A stretch of DNA of 64,000 nucleotides, from positions 285,800 to 349,799 of the forward strand of contig CAJNDS010002176.1 in assembly GCA_905221605.1 (NCBI GenBank). The letters are read 5' to 3'. The translations under genes and the position numbers were made by a program. Each line of letters opens with the position of its first letter. The first letter of the stretch is position 1. This stretch comes from Symbiodinium natans (lineage: Eukaryota > Sar > Dinophyceae > Suessiales > Symbiodiniaceae). Positions 1-12,100 of the stretch are shown here, in pieces. The notes beneath the pieces are model-generated. The model saw only the letters and a list, made by a program, of their open reading frames with translations, was not told where the DNA came from and ran no database searches.

Positions 1-238
1 GAAAGGGAGTTGAAATCCCTGAGCAGGCCGAGGCAAAGAGACCACTGCTGTGCGCAGACGACTACCAGCTAGCAGGACTTTGGGGGTGCGGTGTCGTCAT
101 ATGTTTGCCTCTTTTCTTTGTAATTCAGCAGAGTTCTTGATGACATTAGCTATGATTAGCTGATCCTCCGAGCATGCTTGGCAATAGGACTGTAGCCGCC
201 AAGGACTCTGACTGACTTGCAAGCTTATCAAGCTTCAA

Positions 239-487
239 GTACTGAACTCAGTACGCGGTGCTCCGACAGACTTTGGCAGCCCTTCGTATTTTGCTTCGCG
301 AGGATACACCCTCAAGGAGTCGTTCACAAGAGAAGATGGTGATGAGTGCCGCATCTGGAGACGCTCGGAAGCAAGTGTGCTGTCAGAACCCGTCCCTATC
401 GTATCTGCACGAGCCATCGAAGAGGCTGCGGCGCTGCTTCCTGGTGCGTCTAGTCTTATTGAGGATCTTGTTAGGATAAGGCCTTGA
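239..487 (+). CDS. C-terminal exon of an unidentified gene
   Basis: An open + frame of 82 codons ends at TGA 485-487. AG dinucleotides suitable as acceptors lie at 238-239 and 250-251, so the exon probably starts there. The reading is rich in Glu/Asp/Arg and Ser, contains GYTLKESFTRED and ends in LIEDLVRIRP. Its residue composition is ordinary, unlike the Ser/Arg/Pro-rich antisense frame over the same bases. The upstream part of the gene lies before this window or in 1-238. I do not recognise the family. No membrane segment is visible. Known: nothing. Inferred: last exon of a soluble protein. Confidence 0.45.
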   Translation, partial: VLNSVRGAPTDFGSPSYFASRGYTLKESFTREDGDECRIWRRSEASVLSEPVPIVSARAIEEAAALLPGASSLIEDLVRIRP

Positions 488-1739
488 TAGCAGAAGCAGA
501 ATGTTGCTTCCTTGGCTGTGGTCCTCACCTTGTCAGCAGGCCTCATGCGTGTGCTCCAGGTCGGGAGGGTGCACCAAAAACATTGCCTCTGAGCTCCTAC
601 GTCGAAATCAAGAAGACGACGCATCTTCATGGCTTGAAGCCTGCCAGCATTCGCCCTCGCCCTTGAGCTGGGCACCAATCCCCCCCCCGGACCCTGAGTT
701 TGGTTTGCTTTGTATTGTAGCGCCATTCGAAATTTCTACCCTCAACCCTAAACCCCTTGCCAACCTGGTGTTCTTAGACATTGGAGCTAGACGATCTCCC
801 CTGTTGCGAAAACTTTTGCCAAGGCCACGATGCGGTGAACAGTAGGCATTCAGGGTTTAGGGTTTCTCTCCAGTGTCTCGAATCGTGTTGGGTTTTAAGC
901 TTCGTGCTGTTAGCAATTTCAACAGCAATCGCAACAACAACTGCAGCGACACTCACTCAAAATCATCGAAAAGCTATAGCCATAAATTAAGGGCAATAAT
1001 AGCAACAGATAATCATCTTGACGATGCTGTCGCATGTTTCTTGTTTGCGCTTTTGTTCTTACTGCTACTGTACTATTCTACTTTGCCTATTGCTCTGCCA
1101 TTACCATTGCCGTTCTTTTCGTAAACTTGTCCATTCGCTATCTGCGATACCGACGGGCCCGTGCAAAAACAACTTCAGATGTCAGACGCCCTCCCTAAAC
1201 CCTATAAACCCTAAACCCTAAACCCTGATCGTGAGGAATGGTGCCTTCAAGATCATGAAGTTCTGGCTCCAGGCATGGCACTGGTGCTGAGGGTTTAGGC
1301 TTCAGGGTTCAGGGTTCAGGGTTTAGGGTTTAGGGTTTAGGGTTCAGTCCAAAGATTGACATTTTCCCCTTGCGTTCGATGTAAGGTATGTGCATCCATC
1401 CCCTTTTCCCTTCAGGACTCTCATTATATGGTACCCCTCATAAGGCCTCCCGAAGAACACTCACAAAATCTTCCGAGATCCCTGAAACCCCCAAAAGCCG
1501 TAAAACCTAATCCCCTCCTAAAACCCTCTAGAACCCAAGACCCAACAAATCCTTAACGCCCTACTTGACCTTGCAATCCCTAAACCCTGAACCCTGAACC
1601 CTAAACCCTAAACCCTGAACCCTAAACCCTAAACCCTGAACCCTAAACCCTAAACCCTGAACCCTAAACCCTGAACCCTAAACCCTAAGCCCTAAGCCCT
1701 AAACCCTAAACCCTAAACCCTAAACCCCGAGCCCTTCAG
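488..1739. other. intergenic/intron DNA with degenerate telomeric repeats
   Basis: No exon could be supported here. It holds short CCCTAAA runs (about 1196-1228), a TTTAGGG/TTCAGGG run (about 1290-1345) and a longer CCCTAAA/CCCTGAA array (1578-1733) that runs up to the next exon-like island. Confidence 0.6.
1578..1733 (-). repeat. telomere-type array, CCCTAAA strand
   Basis: CCCTAAA units mixed with CCCTGAA and CCCTAAG variants. It ends about 7 bases before an exon-like island that starts after CAG at 1740. Confidence 0.9.
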
Positions 1740-1816
1740 GTGGCGCTCTGCCGCGCCGGGTCCGTCCTCGTCGGCCTTGCGGAGGGCACCGGGGCCCCCA
1801 CTGCGGAAAGCCACCT
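1740..1816 (+). CDS. exon-like island between telomeric arrays
   Basis: After a good acceptor (TTCAG|G at 1739/1740) a GC3-rich frame reads VALCRAGSVLVGLAEGTG and continues to about 1816, where GC and GA dinucleotides could serve as donors. A CCCTAAA array lies just upstream and a TTTAGGG array begins at 1856, the arrangement seen around the homology-supported exons in this window. The protein is not recognised. It may share a gene with the islands at 3724 and 5601. Confidence 0.35.
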
Positions 1817-1855
1817 GAGCTGCACTTCGCCCGCTCTTCAAGTGGAGCCATGCCG

Positions 1856-1935
1856 TTTAGGGTTTAGGGTTTTTTGGGGTTTAGGGTTTAGGGTTTAGGG
1901 TTTAGGGTTTAGGGTTTAGGGTTTAGGGTTTAGGG
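1856..1935 (+). repeat. telomere-type array, TTTAGGG strand
   Basis: About 11 units, with one TTTTTTGGGG interruption. It lies directly downstream of the 1740 island. Confidence 0.95.
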
Positions 1936-3029
1936 CCTCCCCAAAACAAGCCCTAGAAGCTATGAAGCCTCGGAAGGATGTCCCGGCGCCCGGATGACCC
2001 ATGATACAGGAGTTGTTTTGGCCGGTTATAGTCGCTGTGCCTCAGGGTTGTCCGCAGATTTTTTTCCTGGGCGCATCCAAATGCCCGGGCCTTGCAGAGC
2101 GAACTCCCCGACATGGAGCCTTTAACAGAAAGATCCTGCAAGTGATCTCACAGTTGAGCCCTGTGGAGCTTCAAAGCCCAAAGGCTTCTTGCGGATGAGC
2201 GCGGCGGAGATGGAGGGGCGCATGAAGGATGAGTTGCTTGACTCCTGCTTGATGTCTGTTAAACTCAGCGGCTCCCCATCCTTTTCTTCGTGCCGGTTTC
2301 CCCTGCCACGCACTTTGCGCGAAGGAGGCCTTTGGCGACGACAGGATTTGCGAGCGAGCATGGGGTAGCTTGACTTCCATGTGCTTCAATGTTCCGGGTT
2401 CGCTACTAAGGGCTCCAGAAGACCCAAAGTCCCAACAATCTTTCTGTGCTCCTTAGGGTGAGGATCTCGGAGGGGTATTCGGGCGGAATTGCGGAAGTTG
2501 AATGCTCTGGTCGGTGAGGCATGGCGGTGTTTTTGAATTGAGGGCATGTTAGGGGAGCCTTCCGCCAATTGAGGCTTACCAGATTCATTCTCTCTCGAAC
2601 ACGGCAGTAAATGTGAACTGTGTTCCACAGACGGACCAGATCGGCTCGGAGATTCTTGAAATCTGACTTCCCGACCTCCGATCATGACCGGCCCTCCTGT
2701 TGGCAAACCCTTTCTGTCGGCAAGACTCATACAGCTGCGGTTGAGGCGCTCTGCGCCAGTCCTTGATGCAGCTTCTTTCGGAGACTGGCCGTGGGCGATC
2801 TCTTGCGCGGCTGTCGAAGGCAACCAGCTATGATCAGATGAAGCGTTTGCCTTGTTGATTCTCGTATGCTCATACCGTCGAGGATTGCATGTCTTCCCTG
2901 GATTGCACACTTTAGTGGTACAACTCCTATCGTACCAGTAGTAGCAAAGACCCCATGCACATGCAGAGCGTTGCGTTAATAAGCATGTCTCGTGAGATTG
3001 TTGGGAGCGCTCCAATTGTGCTAATTCTC

Positions 3030-3125
3030 CTTATCATTATGATTATTACTATTATTATTACTATTACTATTATTATTACTAGTATTATTATTATCACTAT
3101 TATTACTATTATTATTATGATTACT
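3030..3125. repeat. ATT/ACT trinucleotide microsatellite
   Basis: Mixed ATT and ACT triplets over about 95 bases. The frames running through it are low-complexity artefacts. Confidence 0.9.
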
Positions 3126-3529
3126 ATTTCGTTTTTTTTTGCGAGGCCCGCGGCTTCGGCTCTCCAGCCCTCGCGCTTGCTTGGGAACGCCTTTTTTTTT
3201 GGTGGCCCTTTGGGCCATCTTGCGTGGCACTTTGTGGGTGTTAGGCTATGTACTTGGTTGAAGGTGACCCTGAACCCTTGAACTCCTAAACCCTAAACCC
3301 TAAACCCTAAACCCTAAACCCTTTGTGGCCACTGCTGCGCTGAGGTCAGCCTCCAGGTTTCGGAAGGATGGGGCAGCTTGGCAAGACGGGGGGACAGTGG
3401 GCTCTTGGATTGCTGCGTCCCCTGAACCCTGAACCCTGAACCCTAAACCCTAAACCCTAAACCCTAAACCCTAAACTTCAATTCCAACCAAACAGCTAGA
3501 GAAGTCCCACGTTCCGCGGCGCTCGGGGT

Positions 3530-3582
3530 GAAGAAGAAGAAGAAGAAGAAGAAGAAGAAGAAGAAGAAGAAGAAGAAGAAGA
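3530..3582. repeat. GAA microsatellite
   Basis: About 17 GAA triplets between two CCCTAAA arrays. Confidence 0.95.
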
Positions 3583-3639
3583 AGGCCCGGTACCCTAACA
3601 CCCGAAACCCTGGACCCTACAACATGGGACTTTTGGGCA

Positions 3640-3717
3640 ACCCTCTAAACCCTAAACCCTAAACCCTAAACCCTAAACCCTAAACCCTAAACCCTAAACC
3701 CTAAACCCTAAACCCTA
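3640..3717 (-). repeat. telomere-type array, CCCTAAA strand
   Basis: About 10 near-perfect units, immediately upstream of an exon-like island. Confidence 0.95.
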
Positions 3718-3723
3718 ACGGAG

Positions 3724-3828
3724 GTATGCTTGCGGAGACAATGGATGCCGATGGCTTTGAGGGGCGCGCTTGCAGACTTTTCGCTCAGCGGGATATCGAG
3801 GGAGAGGCCTCAGTGCTTCCGCTTTGAC
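3724..3828 (+). CDS. exon-like island, possibly C-terminal
   Basis: A + frame reads LAETMDADGFEGRACRLFAQ and closes at a TGA around 3826. It fills the space between a CCCTAAA array (to 3717) and a TTTAGGG array (from 3843). No acceptor is certain; AG at 3722-3723 is the closest. The family is not recognised. Either this is a last exon or the stop lies beyond an unseen donor. Confidence 0.3.
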
Positions 3829-3842
3829 TCTGCTTCTGTGGG

Positions 3843-3909
3843 CTTAGGGTTTAGGGTTTAGGGTTTAGGGTTTAGGGTTTAGGGTTTAGGGTTTAGGGTT
3901 TAGGGTTTA
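3843..3909 (+). repeat. telomere-type array, TTTAGGG strand
   Basis: About 9 perfect units downstream of the 3724 island. Confidence 0.95.
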
Positions 3910-5600
3910 GATGTTGGGGCTCTTCTGGGCAAGCAGGCTTGTGATGTGGTTGTTCTCCTGGCTGCAGAGCCTTGGGTTGACTGAACGGTTGATCCTTCTC
4001 TTGGCTTGCAAGTTGTACGTTGAAAGTACCTTGAAACGGGTGCCCTTCCCTGTGATGGTTACGACACTCCTCGACAGCCCAGTCAAGTTCTACACGTTTC
4101 TGGGGGAGAGGGGGGCGGGACCGGAGGGAGCCCCGGGCCCCCCCCAAACCCTATATGCCCTACAAGCCCCCGAGGCGCTATCAACCCCATAACCTTTTTT
4201 TTTTATCATGCCTGGCAAACCACCCTAGCGCAGGCATGACGCCGGGCGCGCGAAGTGCGCAGCGTCCTGCTCTCGGGGATTTGCGCGCTTCGCGCCAGGG
4301 GCTAGGGGGCTGCCCCAGAATGAATCCCAAGACCTGCGGGCAAGCGCCGGCGAAGACTCGGTTTCAGGGCTTGTGGCTATTTTTCATTAGGGTGGGTCTG
4401 GGGCACCCTAATGTCACAATGTTTGGAAACCCCGGTATGAGATGTGTCCAAAGTGCGCGCTTAACCCACACATCCATAGAACTCTGTCCGAGACAATTCC
4501 TCAGCCATCCGCAGCGGGGGGACCCTGCTGCAAGTCATGCGATACATGCGAGCACTTTTGCTTGGAGGTCAGCATGATTTGGGTTTGCAACCAGAAGCTT
4601 GTGGTCGACGTGAATCTGTTTCTCATTTGTCTCTGTGCTTGCGATGGCGCTGACGGCACCTGCTCCCTGGTCCTCGCACGGCACTACGCCCTTGACCGTT
4701 CCCATCTCGACTACCAGGAATTGACCCGGGGGCATTGGAGGGCACGGAAGGGTTTTGCCAGTTCCCTGTCTGTTACATGTCTGGTTGCTGTTTGGTTTGG
4801 CTGTTTCTTGCTCAGGGCTGCTTGATGACAGCGCGACGAACCTCCGTAATTTCCGCCTGTCGCTACATTTTAGGATAATGGAGTACAGAAGCTTTGATCA
4901 AACAGCCAGGCTTTGAAGCAAGAGTCCATCACGGGAGTCCATATCAGCCCGTCAGGAGCGCGAAATCAGATGCCAGTGGCCCATCGGCCACTAAGGCGTC
5001 CATTGCGGCCGCACGGCGCCCAGCACATGCTGGAGACCTGAGAGGTGAAGCAAGGTGGTATAGCAGCGCAAGGTATACGGGCCAGAGGCCTTCTTAAATT
5101 CTGTTAAAGCCTATAAGGATAAGAGCTGCCTGTGGACACATGGCAGTTGCTTCCGGATATTCAAGGCCATGTTGATGTCACGCCGAAAAGGTGCTTGGTC
5201 TTGCAGCCGCAGGGCGACGGGCGAAGGCTGCTTCAGGGAGTGTTTCAGCTTGGGAGTTGGCGTTGGCTGACTGGGGGATCAAGGGCGGGCACGACTCTCG
5301 CTTTCCGCAGTGTCTTCAACTTTGCGGAGCGTCTTGAGGACTTGAGGATTTGGCTATCGCCGATAATTTCTTTTGGGGTAGGACGTGGTGTGGTGTGGTG
5401 GGGATGACGCACGGGAAGACCCTGAAAACAAAAAAGAAAGTCTAAGCCCTATAAAAAACCCTAAACCCTTTATACCTAAACCCTTAACCCTCACCCTATA
5501 TACCCTAAACCCTCTAAACCCTCTAAGCCCTCACTCTGAGTCCAACCCTAAACCCTAAACCTAAACCCTAAACCCCAAACCCTAAACCCTAAACCCGCAG
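3910..5600. other. unassigned DNA
   Basis: Several short frames are open on both strands (for example 4442-4825 + and 5132-5407 +), but none has a recognisable domain or clear splice context. It ends in a CCCTAAA array (5541-5596) that abuts the next island. Confidence 0.5.
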
Positions 5601-5676
5601 GTAGCTGTGCGGTCGTCATCCTCGGAGCTCCGCGAAGCGGCGAAGAAGTGCCCCGGCCACCATTGGGAAGAACTGT
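5601..5676 (+). CDS. exon-like island between telomeric arrays
   Basis: After a GCAG acceptor at 5597-5600 a GC3-rich frame reads ELREAAKKCPGHHWEELCLG. A CCCTAAA array lies directly upstream and a TTTAGGG array starts at 5693. It could be the 5' part of the aminotransferase gene (a targeting or N-terminal exon) or belong to the gene upstream. The sequence does not decide this. Confidence 0.35.
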
Positions 5677-5692
5677 GCCTTGGGGTATTGTA

Positions 5693-5750
5693 GGGTTTAG
5701 GGTTCAGGGTTTAGGGTTTAGGGTTTAGGGTTCAGGGTTCAGGGTTCAGG
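5693..5750 (+). repeat. telomere-type array, TTTAGGG/TTCAGGG
   Basis: Perfect and one-base variant units immediately downstream of the 5601 island. Confidence 0.9.
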
Positions 5751-6033
5751 AATTGGTGTTTTGGTTCAGGGTGGAGCTTCTTGAGCATGAAAATGTTAGC
5801 AGAAATTATGAAATCAAAATATCTAAACACAAAATTGCTCGCATTCTCTTCTTATTCAGCTGAAACGAGGCCACCCCCGGATTCGGTGGCAGCCTGCCCG
5901 AAGGGTGAGCCACTTGCTCGTACTCGATCCAACGCATATTCGTCAATGAAGCAAGCCCTAACTAAACTTACTGACCCCCAAAGCCCTAAACCCCAAACGC
6001 ACTAAACCCCAAGCCCCAAACCCCAAACCCCAA

Positions 6034-6100
6034 ACTCCAAACCCTAAACCCTAAACCCTAAACCCTAAACCCTAAACCCTAAACCCTAAACCCTAAACCC
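6034..6100 (-). repeat. telomere-type array, CCCTAAA strand
   Basis: About 9 perfect units preceded by CCCCAAA variants. It ends 17 bases before the first recognised aminotransferase exon. Confidence 0.95.
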
Positions 6101-6117
6101 GCTCAAAGCTCAACCAG

Positions 6118-9100
6118 GAACCTCTTGAACAACTACGGCGAGCGGCAGCTGGTCTTCACCTCGGGGCAAGGTCACACCCTCAAGGAGCTGCCCCGTTTAG
6201 GGTTTAGGGTTTAGGGTTTAGGGTTTAGGGTTTAGGGTTTAGGGATTAGGGTCACACCCTCAAGGAGCTGCCGATTTCCGAAATTGGGAGGTTTAGAGCT
6301 TAGGCTTTAGGGCTTAGGGCATAGGGCATAGGGCATGGGGTTTAGGGTTTAGGGTTTAGGGTTTAGGGTTTAGGGTTTAGGGTTTAGGGTTTAGGGTTTG
6401 GGGGTAGGTATTGGGTCCTTATTCTACGGGGATCCTACTGTTTGGGTGGTCCATATTCTGGGTCTGTTTCGTTTGGAAGGGTTTGGGCTCCACCGATTGG
6501 TCTTCCTTGAGGCAAGAGCGTTTGCATCCCAGACTCCCGAAGACAAGGTGTCCGAATTCAGAATCCCACGGCTGTGCTTGCCTTGGCGCACACCCACGGT
6601 TTGTGATTTTCAGGGCACGGCTCCTTCAGGTAAGCGCGGAAGCCTCTTTGTCCAATGTACTTAGAAGTGTGTTGCTGGAGATATGTAATTGTCCCAGGCC
6701 GGAATCTTGAAGTAATGCTGTCTTCTGTCGCACCATGCCGAGGTAATTTGCTCATAAGTCCACACTGATAATACGTGTTGTAGTATATGAGGCCCATATT
6801 TGAGGCAGGGTTTATATTTCTGTTTTTGGTGAGTGTATATAAGGTTCCTTTTTAATATTGGTGAGTGTATATACCTGGTGTCCTTTGGGGGGAACAAGAA
6901 ATATGTACCCTACTTCATATTGCGACATGCATATATCATGGGTCAGGTCACGCACACCATAAAGCCCCCGAAGTTCCTCCCAAGCTTTCGCTTGGAGGAC
7001 CCAGAAGGCGAGGAGTACTTGGACTTTACGGCTGGGCGCCTTTGCTGTCTCAGGGCTTATAGGGCTTATAGGGCTTATAGGGTTAAGGGCTTAAGGGCTT
7101 AGGGTTGAGGGTTATAGAGTTATAGGGTTAATGGAGTTTATAGGGCTTATAGGGCTTCTAGGGCTTGTAGGGCTTTTCGGGTTTAAAGGGTTTATAGGGC
7201 TTATAGGGTCTAGGGCACAGCAGGATGTTTGTGCACCAGTGCCCTTAGCCCAGGCATGCCAGGCGTTGACACAGAAGTCCCCACAGTTAGGCAGGCGACC
7301 TCGACTGAGTGACTGAGAGCTTGGAGCTTGAAACCTTCGTCGCCAGGCTTCCAGCCATATGCCCTGAACCCTGAACCCTGAAGAGGCATCCCCAGGGTGG
7401 CATTCCACACACAGATGTCCGGATTCCACGAAAGGCGAGCTCTCACCAACACCTGACAATCCGACCTACTCAAAAGCAAAGTGTGCCCCCGAAATCCCCG
7501 AAGAGACCCTCTCAACGGGCACGAACTCAGACTGCAAGCAGCCTTCATCTTCCCCCGATCCCAGGATCGCCGTCAACTGCCTCGGTCACAGCGATGCTGG
7601 CTGGGCGGAGGTGGGCGGTTCTCTCGATCGCGAAGGGGAGCTCCCTTAATAGGAATAGTAATAGTAACAAAAATAGCAATAGTAAAAGTAATAGTATGGG
7701 GCTTCTGTTTAAATTCATGTTGTTTTGGTTTTTATTCGGGGTGCCCCTTGTTTTGAGAAATACCCGGCACCGAAGGCCTCCGGGGGGGGGGGGCACCTAC
7801 ACATACATATGTATGTGTTTATATACATTGAAAAGCGAAGCCGTGTGCACCCGCTTCCTGAGTTGGCTCCGCACGATAGCAGACGCCCACTCCAGCGTTG
7901 GGCCACCAGCGGCAATGTCGGCGATTGCGCTACAGGTATCGAAAATGGCTTTGTCGCAAGGCCTGACGTGCGGCATCAATCAGCTATATGCGACTATGCA
8001 GGATGCCCGGCAACCAGACCCTCACAGCGATCTGCAGGTGCTCAGAGGAGAGATGCAGGCGCTCCGTTGGCAAGTTCAAGACCACGAGCTTCGTCTCTCA
8101 AGTGTGGAGAAAGAGCTTTTCAAGGACAGGTTGCACAACATGGAAGTGTCGAAGAGGCGGATGGTCCGCATTGTTGACAGCTTCGATGAGGACGCGAGTG
8201 ACGCTGACTCGCAGGATGGCCAAGCGGAACAGGCTCGGAGGTGCCTGTTTGCTTTGACACTTGACGCCTTCCCAGATGAGTTGAGCAATGTCGGGCATAT
8301 CCTGAAGGCAATTCACGACATGGACTCTGTGAAAGACCCTCGCACATCACCCATTACATTGCTGATTCCCCGTTGCGCTACCATGGATGGCGTCCTTCAC
8401 CAGGTTATCCAAGTCCTTGAAGACATCATTCCGACGCTTTCTTCTGACACAGCAGGGCCCAGACGCTTGAAGCGCAAGTTGACCCGCACTCTGACCACAG
8501 CGCGCGAGGTCCGGAGGAGCATTTCTGCCATGAAGCCAGACCGGGAGTCTGCGTGGCTGCGCAAAACGAAGAGCATCGCTTCCGAAATCAACCAGCGCAA
8601 GGGCAGTTGGTCCAGGAAGAAGAAGGGGCTTGGTTTCAACAGGGATCGTAACTTCCACTACTGCAGCAGCCATCCATTCAAGCCGGTGTCGGATGATGCC
8701 GATGACTGCTTCGTCTACAGTGGAAGTCTGCAGGAAATCAATCATTGGATCTCTGAGTGGAACAGAGCCTACGAGAACTTGACGCAGAGCCAGGTCGACA
8801 TCACCACGCTCGAGGGCTACGCTTCGTCGGAGTACTATGCAGAGCTGTGGGCCATCGGATCGATTTCGAAGCTTGGGAACTTTGCTTGGGAAGGGCATGT
8901 TCGCAACTCATACGATGATTGGGATGATGGCATCAGAGATGGCTCGCTTCCCTCGAATTGGGACAGCATGTATGACACCCCTTGAAATGCACGCAGATGC
9001 AGACACGCTCTATGTCGCTGCGAGCTCGGCAGCTCTGTGCTCACGCGTGGGATTGGCTGGCTTGGAGCTGGTTCATCTCGGGCTGCACTGAGGGCCTCGG

Positions 9101-12100
9101 TTTAACTTCTCCTGTTTTGCGGCCTCTTCTTGTAGGCCAGATGCCTGCTGCCTTTTGCAGGTATGTTCCGGTTGGCGCCGCCCTCACAAGTAGCCGTTGG
9201 CCTGACCCCTGGATGTTTCAACCGCGCTGTCATTAGCATGACGCTTTCGTGACAGGCTCGAAATTCAGCAGTGAGCTATATGGAGGTGCCGTATTTGGAG
9301 GTGCCATATGAGCTCACTTGATGCAACTGCCGTGTGCAGTTCACAGTCCGCGTACAGATCCCAGTTTGCAGGACAGATTTTATAGCAAACTGCGCTGGCT
9401 GCTCGCGCAAAAGACCTGCACCCTTGCGTAGACATCAGGCGAATGTAGACAAGGCAATCTGACGTGGGGAGGTGCAAGGCGTACGTTCAGCAATTTGTGC
9501 ACATCAGATTCAAAGGCCAGCTTTGCGCCTCCAGCTATACGCAAGAAAGGTTGAAGGCCTGGAGTGGACTTGGGAACTAAACTCCGTCAGGAAAAATGCG
9601 GAGCTGCGCACTGCCCGGCATGTTTAATAGTAATAGTAATAGTAATAGTGATAGTAATAGTAATAGTAATAGTAATTGTAATTGTAATAGTACTAGTAGT
9701 AATAATAGTAATAATAATAGTAATAGTAATAGTAATAGTAATATCAATAGTAAGATAGGGTGCGCTTGTTGGGGCTTCCTTCTACAATGTCGGACTATAT
9801 GTTTTTTTTTTCAGATTGGGGACCCCTAGTTTTGAGACATACCCGGCCGAAGGCCTCAAGACACATGGACTGGGGATATCGACAGCTTGCAGGCCACTGC
9901 CAGCGGCAACCCTAAACCCTAAACCCTAAACCCTAAACCCTAAACCCTAAACCCTAAACCCTAAACCCTAAACCCTAAACCCTAAACCTAAACCCTAAAC
10001 CCTAAACCCGAAACCACGTAGATCCCAAGCCCCAGCAGCAGAGAGGGCCAATTTTTGGCCTTAAGGCGGCTGTTTCCTAAGTCTCTTTTAGCAAAGAGGT
10101 GGTCGCCGCGAACGCTGCAAAGCTCTGCCACACCTCCAACCTCTACTTGACCCTTGTTCTTCAATATGGACCCTTCTTGAACATTTTGTTCTAAGTCTTG
10201 TTGGTTGTATTTCAGGGGGCCACAGAAATTTCCAATAATTTGTTGCAGGGGTTCCAAGAACAGCGATGTATTCAGTGTTCATTAGGGGATGTGCAGTGCT
10301 ATCCTGAATGTCCTTCGGGCCACTAGACTCACTAGACAACCTTGGGGACACGCCTTTGCGGTGCCGGCAAGTGGGGATGAACAGCAGAATAGAAATCTAC
10401 CATGACCTACCGCAGATAACGGTCGTCCGAAGCGGCTGTAAGTTAGGACGTCTTTTTTTGCTGAATGCTGCTTTGAGCTGACGGACGTGAAGCAAAAAGT
10501 TGGTTAAGCAGCGGCATAACTACCCGCGCCCATGTGCATGTGTATAGGAGCCTTTCTGTACATGAGGATCTGTTGCATGCAGTCGGCAATCAGCAACCGT
10601 GCAGAAGAAGGCAATGAGTGTCGCTGGCTCTCGTGACGTACCTGCTCTCAGGAATGAAGAGCAAGTGAGGTTGGGCGAAACATTGGTCGAGAAGTCCTTC
10701 GCTGACAAGGCCAACTGTGTTGAAAGAGCTGAATGGTTGGAAGATCATATAGACTAACAGTCCACCAGACCTAAACCCGTCACAGAGTATCATATAAACA
10801 TACCTAATATATGCATCTATATACAAACACATACAGTATGAGTGTCAGATTTGGGGTCTTGAGGTTATTTTGAAGCTTATGAGCCCAATGAGTCGAACCC
10901 CCAGAAGCATCTACGAACCGCAAACCTTCAGAAGCTGTGACACCCCACGAACGGGTCCTCTGGCCCGGGGCGCCAGTGCGAAATCCCAGTGCAAGATGGG
11001 GAGCATGAGGCCTTCTTCTGCAACTCTGGGACGGAGGCAAACGAGGCTGCCATCAAGCATCTCTCTTTAACTGGGACAAGTCGGGAGCTGTCGCTGCGTT
11101 CTGGGACGGCTTGAGATCAAGGGCCCAGTGGAAGCATGGCATGTGGGACCGTGGTGCATGGTTCCAAGTTTTGCAAGAAGAGGCTGATGACCACTCCTAT
11201 GACTGTCCTTGAAAAGCTTGGCAGTTTCGCGCCCCAAACCTCAACCCTCAACCCTCAACCCTAAACCAACTGCAGGGACTCTGATCCACTGATCCAAGGT
11301 TCGCCCGGAAGTTCCACTTCGCAAAGGATGCGCCGCGAGAGAAGTTTATCGCTTTCGAGCGGCCCGGCCTAGTTTTTGAGATGTTGGGGCTGTCGCTTTG
11401 TCAACTATCAGCCCTCACAGCCAGATCTCTATGTAACTGGTGGCGGCTTCAACTCGGAAGACACACGATTATATAAACCAGATACACATCAGGACAGACG
11501 GCTGCGCACCACCGACAGTCGTAGTCTTAAAGCATTCGGGCTGTAAACTCAGTAGGTGTGGTGTGGCACTTCTTGACAGTCCCTCAACCCTAAACCCTAA
11601 ACCCTAAACCCTAAACCCTAAACCCTAAACCCTAAACCCTACAGTGCCGGAACTCCGAAAAGGAATGCCTTCCATGGCCGGACGATGGGAGCCCTCTCGC
11701 TCACCTGGAAGGAGCCGAAGACTTACCGTTGGGCTAGAGGGGAATGGGGGAATGAGGTACCCTATATCCCCCCCTATATCATATATATATATATATATAC
11801 ATTTACCCTTTAAGGGAATACATAGGGTTCCTCATATAAATATAAATATAAATATATGCTCACGCCCCCCCCCATGATCCACGTTTCTGCTTCGAAACAG
11901 ATGGATCTTGGGAGGAGAGGGGGCTATGAGCTAGCGACAAAAGCACCGACAGGGCCGATAAAAACCTATATCATTTCAAGTCAGGCAGGTCATTTACATC
12001 AACAAGGTAGAAAAATACCCGAAAAAAATCATGCTTTTTTAGAAAACTCGAGCCGGCTCGAATTTTCCAAAAAGAACTGACACAGTAGCTTGCCGAAACA

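Larger units (their letters stand above)
1817..3723. other. unassigned, probably intronic DNA
   Basis: Contains a TTTAGGG array (1856-1935), a + strand frame near 2195-2365 reading MSAAEMEGRMKDELLD that could be an exon, an ATT/ACT microsatellite (3030-3125), CCCTAAA arrays (3285-3322, 3419-3475, 3640-3717), a short exon-like stretch between them (3324-3418), and a GAA microsatellite (about 3530-3582). A 209-codon minus-strand frame at 2386-3015 has no recognisable domain and I do not call it. Confidence 0.5.

Noticed and set aside
235-726. 163-residue frame on the minus strand
   Set aside because: The + frame at 239-487 over the same bases has a better composition and a clear stop. The minus reading is its shadow.
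2386-3015. 209-residue frame on the minus strand
   Set aside because: No domain, ordinary antisense composition and no splice context. The supported genes are on the + strand.
7483-7914. N-terminal extension of the 356-aa ORF to 500 aa
   Set aside because: The extension translates an AATAGT microsatellite, a G-run and AT-rich DNA, so it is unlikely to be coding.
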